Origin: Rhodovulum sp.
Lineage (GTDB): Bacteria; Pseudomonadota; Alphaproteobacteria; Rhodobacterales; Rhodobacteraceae
Reading direction: 5' to 3'
Assembly: GCA_020637615.1 (NCBI GenBank)
Contig: JACKKC010000005.1
Span: 1 to 64,000 of the forward strand
DNA: 64,000 bases
Part shown: positions 43,578-52,750 of the stretch, one piece after another
Layout: each line of letters starts with the position of its first letter
Position numbering within the stretch: the stretch's first letter is position 1
Made by a program: the position numbers and the translations under genes
The notes under the pieces: generated by a model
Databases searched by the model: none
The model's input: the letters and a program-made list of their open reading frames with translations, nothing else
What the model was told of the DNA's origin: nothing

Positions 43578-44807
43578 CTAGCCGATTTCGCGCTTCGCGA
43601 CGCGGGTTCCGTCCGCGAGGCCGGGGCCGGGGTAGAGGATGACGCTGGCGTCGGGGTCGATGCCGCCGAGCACCTCGGCCTGCAGGCCGTTGTCCTGGCC
43701 GATCTCGACCGGGGTGAGGCGGGCGCGGCCGTCCTCGACCGCGAAGACCGCCCAGCCGCCGGCATCACGGAAGAGCGCGCTCGAGGGCAGCGTCAGGGCG
43801 TCGGGGTTCTCCCAGATCACGATGCCGACCTCGACGCGGAAGCCGTGGCCGAGGCTCGGCCGCTCCTCGGGCGGGCCGGTGAAGCCGATGATGACGTTGA
43901 CGCGCTGCTCCTCGACCCCGAGGGCGGAGAACTTGGTGAAGCCCCAGGGCTCGACGCGCTGGACGATGCCGTCGAGCGGCCGCGGTCCGCCCCAGTCGTC
44001 GATGATGACCCGGTCGCCGGTGGTGACCCGCACCGCGTCGCCGGAGAGCAGCTCCGCGACGATCTCGAGGTCGTTGGAGATGTCGCCGATCTCGAGGATC
44101 GGCTCGCCCGCGGGAAGCGTCGTCTCGCTGACCTGCATGACCCGCAGGACGCGGCCGGTGATCGGGGCGCGGAGCGGGATCGCCTCCTGGCCCAGGGCCG
44201 GGCCGGAGCCGGGGTCGGTGCGGTCGGTGAAGTCGATCAGCCGCGCCCGGGCATTGGCGAGGTCGGCCTCGCGCATGGAGATCGCGGCCTCCGCCATGTC
44301 CTGCTGGGCGGCGGCGGCGCGCGCCTCGCGCTCGGCGCGGTCGAGCACCGCCTGGGCGACGGTGCCGCTCTTGCGCAGGGTCTCGGTGCGCGCCAGATCC
44401 GCCTCCGCAAGGTCGTTGTCGGCCATGGCCTTGCTGAGATCGGCGCGCGCGGCCCGCAGCGCGGCCTCCGCCGCGTTCACCGCCGCCAGCGCCTGCTCGC
44501 GGGTGCGGATGTCGAGGGCGGCGGGATTGGTGGGCAGCATGTGGGCGATGACGGAGACCCCGCCCTCGACCGGATCGCCGGGCTCCACCTCGACCCGCTG
44601 CAGGCGTCCGGCGATCGGGGCGGAGACCACGTAGGCGTCGCGCACCCGGGTCTTGGCCTCCGCGTCGATGGTCACGATCATCGGCGCGCGCAGGGCCCGG
44701 CCGAGATCGACGAGCACCGGCCGCGGCCAGAAGGCCCAGGCGAGCGCCCCGGCGATCAGGGCGGTGGCGGCGAGGGTCAGCCAGTGGCGCGAGCGTCTGC
44801 GGGCCAT
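43578..44807 (-). CDS. Periplasmic adaptor subunit of an ABC exporter (HlyD/MacA type)
   Basis: 409 aa. One N-terminal membrane anchor (LTLAATALIAGALAWAFWP), a lipoyl-like half (VVSAPIAGRLQRVEVEPGDPV), a long coiled coil of about 100 residues rich in Ala/Arg/Glu, the second lipoyl half (IPLRAPITGRVLRVMQVSET), and beta-barrel domains. Adaptors of this class link an inner-membrane pump to an outer-membrane channel. It follows the FtsX-type permease by 4 bp and is the last gene of the long nqr operon. Confidence 0.92.
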   Translation of the reverse strand: MARRRSRHWLTLAATALIAGALAWAFWPRPVLVDLGRALRAPMIVTIDAEAKTRVRDAYVVSAPIAGRLQRVEVEPGDPVEGGVSVIAHMLPTNPAALDIRTREQALAAVNAAEAALRAARADLSKAMADNDLAEADLARTETLRKSGTVAQAVLDRAEREARAAAAQQDMAEAAISMREADLANARARLIDFTDRTDPGSGPALGQEAIPLRAPITGRVLRVMQVSETTLPAGEPILEIGDISNDLEIVAELLSGDAVRVTTGDRVIIDDWGGPRPLDGIVQRVEPWGFTKFSALGVEEQRVNVIIGFTGPPEERPSLGHGFRVEVGIVIWENPDALTLPSSALFRDAGGWAVFAVEDGRARLTPVEIGQDNGLQAEVLGGIDPDASVILYPGPGLADGTRVAKREIG

Positions 44808-44811
44808 CGGA

Positions 44812-47177
44812 TCATTCCCTCGCCTTGAGTGTCGCGACCAGGTCGAGCCGGTCCACGTCGCGCTTGACGAGCCAGCCCGAGACCATGCCCGCCAGGAGCA
44901 CCGCCGCCGCCGCCGCGCCGTAGCCCTCGGGCACGAAGAGCGCCGGCACCCGGTAGAGGTCGGTGCTGAAGCCCGCGGAGACGGCCTCGCCCATGAAATA
45001 GCCGAGCACCGCGCCGATGGGCAGGGCGAGCAGGATGATGACCGCGAGCTCGCCCAGGAGCACGAAGGCGGCCTCGGCGCGGGTGAAGCCGATGGCGCGC
45101 AGGCTGGCGAGGTCGCGGGCGCGTTCGGCGAAGGCGATACGGGCGGAATTGTAGACGATGCCGAAGGTGATCACCGCCGCGATCGCGGTCATCAGGTAGC
45201 GCACGGCGCCGGCGCCGGAATCCATCACCTTCTCCAGCGCCGCGCGGGCCTCGGTGGCGACGGTCACCCCGGCGACGGCGGGCATGCCCCGGAGCTTGCG
45301 GAAGATCTCCCCCGATTGCGCCGCGTCGATGCGCAGCCAGGCGCCGGAGACGCGGCCCGGCTCCTTCAGCGCCCGGTTGAGCGCCTCGATGCGCATATAG
45401 GCGGGCGAGCCGATCAGGGTTTCCGCCACGCCTGCGACGGTCACCTCGATCACCGGGCGGCGGCCCTCGCGCACCTCGATTTCCAGCCGGTCGCCCGGTG
45501 CGACGCCGAGCAGCTCCGCCAGCGCCGAGCCGAGCAGGACGCCGTCCTCGCGGATCGGGAGCGGCGCGAGATCCGCCCCCACGGCGCGGTTGAGCCGCGG
45601 CTCGGCGACGAGGCCGCTGATGCCGCCGCGGTAGCTTTGCGGGCCGTTGCGCAGCACCGCCGGCACGCTGCGGAAGGGCTCGACCTCGATCACGCCGGCG
45701 ATCCGGCGCAGGTCGTGGATGACGCGGTCGGGCAGGGGCTCGATGAAGGCCAGCGTCACGTCGCTGCGGTCGACGAGGGTGAAGTTGCGCTCGACCGTGA
45801 TATCGAAGGCGGCCGTGACATTGACCATGGCCACCGAGATCGCCATGCCCGCCGCGATGCCGATCACCGCGAGCAGGGTGCGGAGCGGCTCGCGGGCGAT
45901 GCGGCGGAGCACCATGCGGCTCGGCTGGTCGAGCAGGGTCCTGAGGATCCCGCCCATCGCCGCGGCGCGGCTGTAGTCGGCCGGGGCGGCGGCGCGCATC
46001 GCCACCGCCGGCGTCAGGGTGAAGACCCCGCGCAGCACGAGGATGCCGCCCGCCGCCGCCGCGAGCACGCTCGCCGCGACCCCGGTGACGAAGGCCGCGG
46101 GATCGACCCGGAACACCAGGAAGGGGAACTTGTAGTAGATCTGGTAGACGGTCGCGAGGCTGCGCCCGCCGATCACGCCGAAGAGGCAGCCGAGCATGGC
46201 ACCGCCCACGGCGATGGCCATGATGAACTTGAAGTAGTGCAGGCCGACCTCGAAGCTCGTGTAGCCGAAGGCCTTCAGCAGGCCGATCTGCTCGCGTTCC
46301 GCGCGGATCATCCGCGAGACGACGATGTTGAGCAGGAAGGCCGCCACGGCGAGGAAGACCGGCGGCACCACGCGGCTGGTCACCACCAGCCCGGCGATCT
46401 CCTCGGTGATGAAGCGGTTCGAGATCTGGTCCTTGAGCCCGTAGGCGCCGAGGCCGCCATAGGGTTCGAGGATGCGGTCGGCGGCGCGGAGCACCGCCTG
46501 GGTCTCCGCGCCGCGGGTCAGCGACAGGAGCGCCTCGTTGAAGGCGCCGTCCATGTCATAGGCCGCGGCCAGCGCCGAATGGTTCATCCAGATCACCGCG
46601 AAGCGGCTGTCGTCGGGCATGAGCTCTCCCGGCGGGGCGGAGAAGAGGAATTCCGGCGCCTCCACCAGGCCGGCGATGCGGAAGTCGCGCCGGGCGCCGT
46701 TCATGGTCGCCGCGATCCGGTCGCCGGGCTCGAGCCCGTGGGCTTTCGCGAAGCCGTTGAGCAGCAGGATTTCGTCGGCCCTGGTCGGGTCGAGCAGGCG
46801 GCCGCGCGCGAGATGCACGGCATTGAGCCGCGGCGGCCCATGGGGGGCAGGGAGATCGCCTCGGCACGTGCCGGCACGGCGAGCCCGGGCAGGTCGATCA
46901 GCGCGCCGCCGGTCACCCGTCCCTCGACCGCGGCGACGCCGGGGATCGCCCGGAGGTCGTCGAGCACGCGGTCCGGGGCGCGCTTGAGCGGCGCGAAGAC
47001 CTGGGCGAGGCGGTAGCGCGCGTAATAGGCGTCGCGGGTCTCGGTCAGCGAATTCACCAGCCCGTCCATCATCACCAGCATCAGCACGCCGAGCCCGACC
47101 ACGACGGCGATCGCCAGCGCCTGGCCCTTCATGCGCCAGAGGTCGCGGCCGAGCTTGGCGTCGAGCGGGCTCACCAT
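44812..47177 (-). CDS. ABC transporter permease, FtsX/MacB type, one frameshift
   Basis: With one base added the span is 789 codons. Membrane helix near the N-terminus (LAIAVVVGLGVLMLVMMDGL), large periplasmic domain, then two sets of three helices with FtsX folds (VFLAVAAFLLNIVVSRM, and ALLVSGWLVKRDV-type end LAGMVSGWLVKRDVDRLDLV). At about 46840 one C is missing after PPMG, so the N-terminal 110 residues and the rest lie in different frames. The neighbouring region is highly conserved, so the shift may be an error. Partner of the ATPase just upstream (7-nt overlap) and the adaptor downstream. Confidence 0.88.
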
Positions 47178-47890
47178 TCGATCGTCTCCGCCGGCGCGGG
47201 CGCGGCGTTGACGGCCACCTCGCGGATGCGGCCGTCGGCGAAATGGATCACCCGGTGCGCCATGGCGGCGGTGGCGGCGGCATGGGTGACGATCATCACC
47301 GTGGCGCCGGTCTCGCGGTTCACGTCCTGCAGCACCCGGAGCACCGCGCGGCCGGTGGTGCTGTCGAGCGCGCCGGTGGGCTCGTCGCAGAACAGCACCT
47401 CGGGCCGCTTGGCGACGGCGCGGGCGATCGCCACGCGCTGCTGCTCGCCGCCGGAGAGCTGGGCGGGGAAATGGTCGAGGCGGCTTTCGAGGCCCACGAG
47501 GGCGAGCGCCTCGGCCGGGTCCAGCGGATCGTCGGCGATCTCGGTGACGAGTTCGACGTTCTCGCGGGCGGTGAGGCTCGGCATGAGGTTGTAGAACTGG
47601 AAGACGAAGCCGACGTGATGGCGGCGGTAGCGGGTGAGCGCCGCGTCGCTCATCGTGGTCAGCTCGGCGCCGCGGAACCGGGCCGAGCCGGCGGTGGCGC
47701 GGTCGAGGCCGCCGAGGATGTTCAGGAGCGTCGACTTGCCGCTGCCCGAGGGGCCGAGCAGCACCACCATCTCGCCCCGCGGCACGTCGAGGTCGACGCC
47801 GCGCAGCGCATGCACCGCCGCCGGCCCGGCGCCGTAGGTCTTGGTCAGGCCCTGCGTCGCGAAGGCGGCGCCGTCGCTCGCCGGGGTCAC
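47171..47890 (-). CDS. ABC transporter ATP-binding protein (MacB/LolD type)
   Basis: 239 aa if it starts at GTG 47890; this GTG overlaps the stop of the CBS gene (GTGA), which supports it, and no ATG exists in the N-terminal region. Walker A GPSGSGKSTLL, Q-loop FVFQFYNLMPSL, signature LSGGEQQRVAIARA, Walker B VLFCDEPTGALD, switch His IVTHAAAT. The FYNLMPSLTARENVEL wording is typical of the MacB/LolD class that powers FtsX-type permeases. Confidence 0.93.
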   Translation of the reverse strand: MTPASDGAAFATQGLTKTYGAGPAAVHALRGVDLDVPRGEMVVLLGPSGSGKSTLLNILGGLDRATAGSARFRGAELTTMSDAALTRYRRHHVGFVFQFYNLMPSLTARENVELVTEIADDPLDPAEALALVGLESRLDHFPAQLSGGEQQRVAIARAVAKRPEVLFCDEPTGALDSTTGRAVLRVLQDVNRETGATVMIVTHAAATAAMAHRVIHFADGRIREVAVNAAPAPAETIEW

Positions 47891-48321
47891 GAGCCGGAGG
47901 GTCCCGCCCTGGCGGACCGGGGGCCGTCCCATTGCTCGGCGAGGGCGCGCAGCACGTCCGTTCGGCTGACCTGGCCGACGAGCTTGCCCTGGCGCAGCAC
48001 CGGGAAGCGCCGGTAGGCGCTGGCGATGAAGGCCTCCGCGGCGGCGACGATGTCGAGATCGGCGTCGAGGGTCTCGACAGGGCTCGTCATGTAATCGGCC
48101 ACGGTGTCGCCCCATTCGCGAAAGTAGCTGGCCGAGAGGGCGGCGCGCAGGCAGTCCTTCTTGGAGAGCACCCCGACCAGCCACCCCTGGTCGTCGAGGA
48201 CCGGCGCCCCGGAGATCCGGCGGTCGAGCAGGATCTGCATGGCGTGGTTGATCTCGGTGCCGGGCGACAGCGTGACGAGATCGCGGGTCATGATGTCACT
48301 GACGTGGGGATGTCCGGTCAT
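47887..48321 (-). CDS. CBS-domain protein
   Basis: 144 aa made of two CBS repeats: VSDIMTRDLVTLSPGTEINHAM to GVLSKKDCLRAAL, and VADYMTSPVETLDADLDIVAAA to QVSRTDVLRAL. CBS pairs bind adenine nucleotides or other ligands and regulate partners. Its start overlaps the nqrM stop (ATGA), so it is translated together with the nqr genes. A role in tuning the Na+ pump or the ABC exporter is only inferred. Confidence 0.93.
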   Translation of the reverse strand: MTGHPHVSDIMTRDLVTLSPGTEINHAMQILLDRRISGAPVLDDQGWLVGVLSKKDCLRAALSASYFREWGDTVADYMTSPVETLDADLDIVAAAEAFIASAYRRFPVLRQGKLVGQVSRTDVLRALAEQWDGPRSARAGPSGS

Positions 48322-48491
48322 GGCTGCTGCCCCCTGGCCCGGCGTTCGGGGCAGCCCGCGCAATCGGCGCCCCGGATGCAGGCGAGGCCGCCGCAGGAGC
48401 CCCTGATCGGCGGCCGGCCGAGCATAACCCCGAGCGCGAGCCCGCCGAAGGCGAGGAGGGTGACGAGGAGGCCGAGGAGGAAGGTGCCCAT
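48318..48491 (-). CDS. nqrM: (Na+)-NQR maturation protein NqrM
   Basis: 57 aa from ATG 48491. An N-terminal helix (FLLGLLVTLLAFGGLALGVMLG) is followed by the NqrM motif GRPPIRGSCGGLACI and a Cys cluster (Cys33, Cys38, Cys44, Cys47). NqrM is needed to place iron between NqrD and NqrE during assembly of the Na+-pumping NADH:quinone reductase. It lies 12 bp after apbE, in the known apbE-nqrM arrangement. It is short and easily missed by gene finders. Confidence 0.88.
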   Translation of the reverse strand: MGTFLLGLLVTLLAFGGLALGVMLGRPPIRGSCGGLACIRGADCAGCPERRARGQQP

Positions 48492-48503
48492 CGCGTCGCC
48501 CTC

Positions 48504-49481
48504 CTAGGCCAGGATCCGGGCGCGGAAGCGGTCGGTCATGACCTCGCGCAGCCCCGGTCCGTCGGTGACGAGGAAGAGCGCCGCCATCCCTTCGCGCTCG
48601 GCCAGTGCCATGCCCTCCTCCTCGCCGAGCACCATGAGCGCGGTGGCGAGCGCATCCGCCGTCGCGCCGGAGGGGGCGATGACCGAGACCACGGCGAGTC
48701 GCCCGGCCAGGGGCCGGCCGGACCGCGGGTCGATGATATGCGTGGTGTTGCGGCCGCCCTCGCGGAAGCCGTTCGGCGCGATGCCGGAGCTGGCCATGCG
48801 CTCGTCGGCGAGCGTCACGATGCGCTGGACCTTTAGCGGGCCGTCGGACCCCGGTGCCTCCACCGCCACCTGCCAGGCCCGGCCCTCGGGGTGGCGGCCG
48901 GCGGCATGGATCTCGCCGCCCATCTCGACGAGCGCGTCGGCGATGCCCAGGGCCGCGAGCGCCGCGGCGGCGCGGTCGAGGGCATGGCCCTTGGCGATGC
49001 CGCAGAGGTCGAGGGTAGTGCCGCCGGCGGATTTTTCGACCGCGTCCGGCAGCACCTCGAGCGTGTCGAGCCCGCCGGCAATTCCCGAGACCGGGCCGAA
49101 GCCGTAGCGGGCCACCAGCGGGCCGATCGTCGGGTCGAAGGCGCCGCCGGTCAGTCGGGCGATCGCCAGCGCCTGGGCGACGACGGCGCGGGTCGGGGCG
49201 GAGACGGCCTTGGGGCCGGGAAGGGGGTCGCGGTTGAAGCGGCCGATCTCCGAATCGGCGCGATAGGGCGACATGGCGGCATCGACGCTGCGTACCACCG
49301 CCGCGATGGCCGCGCCGGCAGCGGCCGCATCGCCGCCCTCGGGCAGCACCGCGCGCCAGTAGCTGCCGAAGGCGGGGCCGCCGAGGATGCGGCTGGCCCC
49401 GGCGCGGGCCGGCCGGGCGCCGCCGGCGAAGAATGCGCCCGCGCCGAGCAGGAAGCCGCGTCTGTCGCATCGCATGCTCAT
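48504..49481 (-). CDS. apbE: FAD:protein FMN transferase
   Basis: 325 aa. A twin-arginine-like signal (CDRRGFLLGAGAFFAGGARP) is followed by the ApbE/flavin transferase domain: MSPYRADSEIGRFN, TLDLCGIAKGHALDRAA (FAD region), VEMGGEIHAAG, and the metal-site part HIIDPRSGRPLAG. It attaches FMN to Thr of NqrC (and normally NqrB) at S/TGAT motifs in the periplasm. The start overlaps nqrF by 4 nt. Confidence 0.95.
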   Translation of the reverse strand: MSMRCDRRGFLLGAGAFFAGGARPARAGASRILGGPAFGSYWRAVLPEGGDAAAAGAAIAAVVRSVDAAMSPYRADSEIGRFNRDPLPGPKAVSAPTRAVVAQALAIARLTGGAFDPTIGPLVARYGFGPVSGIAGGLDTLEVLPDAVEKSAGGTTLDLCGIAKGHALDRAAAALAALGIADALVEMGGEIHAAGRHPEGRAWQVAVEAPGSDGPLKVQRIVTLADERMASSGIAPNGFREGGRNTTHIIDPRSGRPLAGRLAVVSVIAPSGATADALATALMVLGEEEGMALAEREGMAALFLVTDGPGLREVMTDRFRARILA

Positions 49482-50698
49482 ATCCCGAAATCGTCGTTGA
49501 AGATGCTCTCCTTGTCGACCCCGACACCGTCGAGCATCGCCAGCACCGCGCGGATCATCAGGGGCGGGCCGCAGAGATAGTATTCGCAGCTCTCGGGCGC
49601 GGGGTGGTTCCGGAGGTATTGCTCGAAGACCACCGCATGGATGAAGCCGGTCGGGCCGTCCCAGGGGTCGGAGGGATTCGGGTCGGAGAGCGCCACGGTC
49701 CAGCGGAAGTTGGGGTGCCGTTCGGCGAGGGCCGCGAATTCCTCCGCATAGAAGAGCTCGGTCCGGCTGCGGGCGCCGTACCAGTAGCTGATCGGGCGCG
49801 AGGTGCCGCGGCGTTCGAGCTGGTCGAAGATGATCGCCCGGAGCGGCGCCATGCCGACGCCGCCGCCGATCAGCACCATCTCGCGCTCGCCCGGCTGGGC
49901 GCGGAAGCTGCCGTAGGGGCCCGAGACGCTGACCGCATCGCCGGGCTTCACCGCGAAGAGCCAGCTCGACACGATGCCGGGCGGCGCCCCGGCCACGGAG
50001 GGTGGCGGCAGGGCGAGGCGGATGTTGAGCACGAGCCTGCCGGCGTCGGTGTCCTCGGGGCGATTCGAGACGGAATAGGCGCGGGTGACCTCCGCTTCGC
50101 TCGCGAGGCTGAAATGCCGCAGTCGCTCCCAGGCCGAGGCATGGTCCGGCGGGATCTCCAGATCCGCGAAGGCGAGGGCGAAGGGTGGGGCGGTTACCTG
50201 CACGAAGGAGCCGGCGGTGAGCTCGAGCCTTTGCCCCGGCGGCATCTCCAGCACGATCTCGCGGATCAGCGGGGTCAGGAAGCGCGCCGAAGCCACGGTG
50301 CAGGTGAAGGCCTCCGCGCCCATCAGGTCGTCGTCGACCGCGATGCCCAGGTCGCCGCGCAGGGTGAGCTGGCAGGCGAGCCGCGTCCCGGCGCGAAGCT
50401 CGGCGCGCGAGAGACGGGCGGCCTCGGTGGGCAGGGCTTCGCTTCCGCCCTCGGTTACCCGGACCTTGCAGAGCCCGCAGGTGCCGGCGCCGCCGCAGGC
50501 CGAGGGCACGAGGATGCCGGCGTCGTTCAGCACGCCGAGCAATTTCGTGCCGGTGGTGGTGGCGAGCTCGGTCCGGCCGTTGACGGTGACATGCGCCGGC
50601 CGGGAAGGCATCAGCACCGAGCGCGCGAGCATGACCATGACCGTGAGCGCCAGCACGAGGCCGGTCAGGAGCAGGATGCCGAGGGCGATCTCGCTCAT
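49478..50698 (-). CDS. nqrF: NQR subunit F, NADH-binding flavoprotein
   Basis: 406 aa, the usual length. N-terminal membrane helix (ALGILLLTGLVLALTVMVML), 2Fe-2S ferredoxin motif SACGGAGTCGLCKVRV with the fourth Cys in LACQLTL, FAD motif RAYSVSNRPED, NADH motif LIGGGVGMAPLRAI and the end YYLCGPPLM and DDFGI. It takes hydride from NADH and passes electrons through FAD and the 2Fe-2S cluster. All expected residues are seen. Overlaps nqrE by 4 nt. Confidence 0.96.
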   Translation of the reverse strand: MSEIALGILLLTGLVLALTVMVMLARSVLMPSRPAHVTVNGRTELATTTGTKLLGVLNDAGILVPSACGGAGTCGLCKVRVTEGGSEALPTEAARLSRAELRAGTRLACQLTLRGDLGIAVDDDLMGAEAFTCTVASARFLTPLIREIVLEMPPGQRLELTAGSFVQVTAPPFALAFADLEIPPDHASAWERLRHFSLASEAEVTRAYSVSNRPEDTDAGRLVLNIRLALPPPSVAGAPPGIVSSWLFAVKPGDAVSVSGPYGSFRAQPGEREMVLIGGGVGMAPLRAIIFDQLERRGTSRPISYWYGARSRTELFYAEEFAALAERHPNFRWTVALSDPNPSDPWDGPTGFIHAVVFEQYLRNHPAPESCEYYLCGPPLMIRAVLAMLDGVGVDKESIFNDDFGI

Positions 50699-51297
50699 GG
50701 CCCGCCGATCCCGGCGAAGGCGGTGAAGCCGAGCGACATCAGGCCGGTGATCAGGAAGGCGCCGCCGAGCCCCCGGAGGCCCGCGGGCATGTCGCTGTAG
50801 CGCAGCCGCTCGCGGATCGCCGCGAAGGCGACGATCGCCAGCGCCCAGCCGATGCCGCTGCCGAGGCCGTAGACCAGGGCCTCGGCGAAATCGTAGCGCC
50901 GCTCGACCATGAAGAGGCTGCCGCCGAGGATGGCGCAATTGACGGTGATCAGCGGCAGGAAGATCCCGAGCGCCCGGTAGAGTGCGGGCACGTAGCGGTC
51001 GAGGGTCATCTCCAGGATCTGCACCATCGCCGCGATCACGCCGATGAAGCCGATCAGCTTCAGGAAGCTCAGGTCCACCTCCGGCAGTCCGAGCCAGGAC
51101 CAGGCGCCCTCCACGAGCAGGCCGTTGAAGATCAGGTTGTTGAGCGGGACGGTGATGGTCTGCACCACGATGACCGCGATCCCGAGGCCGAGCGCGGTCT
51201 CGAAGCGCTTGGAGACCGCGAGGAAGGTGCAGAGCCCGAGGAAGAACGACAGCGCGAGATTGTCTTCGAAGATCGCTGAGAGGAAGATCCCGGTCAT
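50695..51297 (-). CDS. nqrE: NQR subunit E
   Basis: 200 aa with six membrane helices. The two Cys that hold the intramembrane iron-sulfur centre with NqrD are present (LGLCTFLAVSK at about 23 and TVNCAILGGSLF at about 120). Strong match to NqrE: FEDNLALSFFLGLCTFLAVS and RYDFAEALVYGLGSGIGW. ATG 51297 overlaps nqrD by 4 nt. Confidence 0.96.
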   Translation of the reverse strand: MTGIFLSAIFEDNLALSFFLGLCTFLAVSKRFETALGLGIAVIVVQTITVPLNNLIFNGLLVEGAWSWLGLPEVDLSFLKLIGFIGVIAAMVQILEMTLDRYVPALYRALGIFLPLITVNCAILGGSLFMVERRYDFAEALVYGLGSGIGWALAIVAFAAIRERLRYSDMPAGLRGLGGAFLITGLMSLGFTAFAGIGGP

Positions 51298-51950
51298 TGC
51301 CGCGGCGCCTCCGGCGCGGTCCTGAGCGCGAAGTCGGGGGCCTCGTTCTGGACCGTCCACCAGCTGCGGATCGCCCAGACCAGCAGGCCGAGGATGAAGA
51401 AGGCGCTCGGCGCCAGCGCCATGAGGCCGAGCGGCTCGAACCATCCGCCCTCGGCGGTGGTGCGCAGCACCGATTGTCCGAAGAGCGTGCCGGCGCCGAG
51501 AAGCTCGCGGATCGCGCCGACGACGAGCAGGATCAGGCTGTAGCCGAGCCCGTTGCCGAGCCCGTCGAGCACGCTGGGCAGCACCGGATTGTGCATGGCG
51601 AAGCCTTCGGCGCGGCCGAGCACCAGGCAATTGGTCACGATCAGCCCGACGAAGATCGAGAGCCTGCCGCTGATCTCGAAGGCATAGGCCTTGAGGAATT
51701 CGTCGATGACCACCACCAGCGCCGCGACGATGGTGATCTGCACGATCAGCCGGATCGAGGCGGGGATGTGGTTGCGGATCGCGCTGATGATCGCCGCCGA
51801 GGCGCAGAGCACGGCGGTGAGCGCGATCGACATGGTCAGCGCGGTCGCGAGCGAGGTGGTCACCGCGAGCGCCGAGCAGATGCCGAGGATCTGCAGCGTG
51901 ACGGGGTTGTTGGCGATCAGCGGCGCGGTGACGTGGCGCAGAAGTGACAT
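51294..51950 (-). CDS. nqrD: NQR subunit D
   Basis: 218 aa, about six helices. NqrD signs: APLIANNPVTLQILGICSALAVT with the first Cys, and LIVTNCLVLGRAEGFA with the second Cys; both bind the iron centre shared with NqrE. The central GRLSIFVGLIVTNC and LDGLGNGLGYSLIL segments are typical. Its start overlaps the end of nqrC by one base. Confidence 0.96.
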   Translation of the reverse strand: MSLLRHVTAPLIANNPVTLQILGICSALAVTTSLATALTMSIALTAVLCASAAIISAIRNHIPASIRLIVQITIVAALVVVIDEFLKAYAFEISGRLSIFVGLIVTNCLVLGRAEGFAMHNPVLPSVLDGLGNGLGYSLILLVVGAIRELLGAGTLFGQSVLRTTAEGGWFEPLGLMALAPSAFFILGLLVWAIRSWWTVQNEAPDFALRTAPEAPRQ

Positions 51951-52750
51951 CAGAGGCCCTCCGCCTTCAGCGTTTCGAGGAAGGGCCCGTAGCCGTAGGG
52001 GCCGAGCCAGAAGCGCAGCATGTTGTGCACGCCGTTGCTGGTGCGAGTCGCGCCGGCGATGCCGTCGACCTCGTAGGGCGTGGTCGCCTGGCCGCGCACC
52101 ACCGAGATCACCACCTCGCCCGTCTCGTCGGCGATCTGCTTGCCGGGCCAGAGCGCGGCCCAGGCGGGCTCGGTGATGCGGGCGCCGAGGCCGGGGGTGT
52201 CGCCCTGCTCGTAGATGGTCAGCGCGGCGATGGTGTTGAGGTCGGCCTCGAGCGCGAGATAGGCGCGGATGGTCGACTGGTAGCCCGCGCCCTCCACCGG
52301 CAGGACGATCACCTTCAGCTCCCCGTCGCTTTCGAGCAGGTAGACGGGCGCGAGCGTGGCGCGGCGCTTCAGCCCGGCGATGTCGGCCTCGGGCGGCAGG
52401 TCGATGCTCGTCGCCGGGTCCTGCGCGGCGGCGCGCGGGTCGAATGTCGCGGGGTCGATGCCGGTGGCGAAGCTGCCGGTCTCGAGATTGACCAGCCGGG
52501 TCTGGAGCGCGTCGACCCCGGCCTCGAGCATCAGGTCGCGCAGGCCCGGCAGCGTGTCGAGCATCCGGTCGAGCTGCGCCTGCCGGGCGGCCTCGATATG
52601 GGCCTGCTGTCGCGGCTTGAGCAGCACCGAGGCGGTGGAGACCAGGAGTGCGGCGCAGAAGGCGACGAGGAAGGCGATGCCGAGCGTCTTGACCCGGTCG
52701 TCGTTGGGGCGGGCGAGGAAGCGGCGCCAGGCCGCGATCGGGCTAGCCAT
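51950..52750 (-). CDS. nqrC: NQR subunit C, FMN-carrying
   Basis: 266 aa. One N-terminal membrane helix (KTLGIAFLVAFCAALLVSTASVLL) and a periplasmic domain. The flavin-attachment motif is GIAGATRTSNGVHNML, in which the Thr of GAT is the expected FMN site (Ala replaces the usual Ser before it). LYLEADLNTI-like YLALEADLNTIAAL and YEQGDTPGLGARITEP are typical of the family. ApbE in the same operon would modify it. Overlaps nqrB by 8 nt. Confidence 0.94.
   Translation of the reverse strand: MASPIAAWRRFLARPNDDRVKTLGIAFLVAFCAALLVSTASVLLKPRQQAHIEAARQAQLDRMLDTLPGLRDLMLEAGVDALQTRLVNLETGSFATGIDPATFDPRAAAQDPATSIDLPPEADIAGLKRRATLAPVYLLESDGELKVIVLPVEGAGYQSTIRAYLALEADLNTIAALTIYEQGDTPGLGARITEPAWAALWPGKQIADETGEVVISVVRGQATTPYEVDGIAGATRTSNGVHNMLRFWLGPYGYGPFLETLKAEGL

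Noticed and set aside
41048..43768. 906-codon minus-strand frame covering rlmJ, the tRNA and the aldo/keto reductase
   Set aside because: It passes through the tRNA and reads rlmJ in the wrong frame; only the part from 42076 is a real protein.
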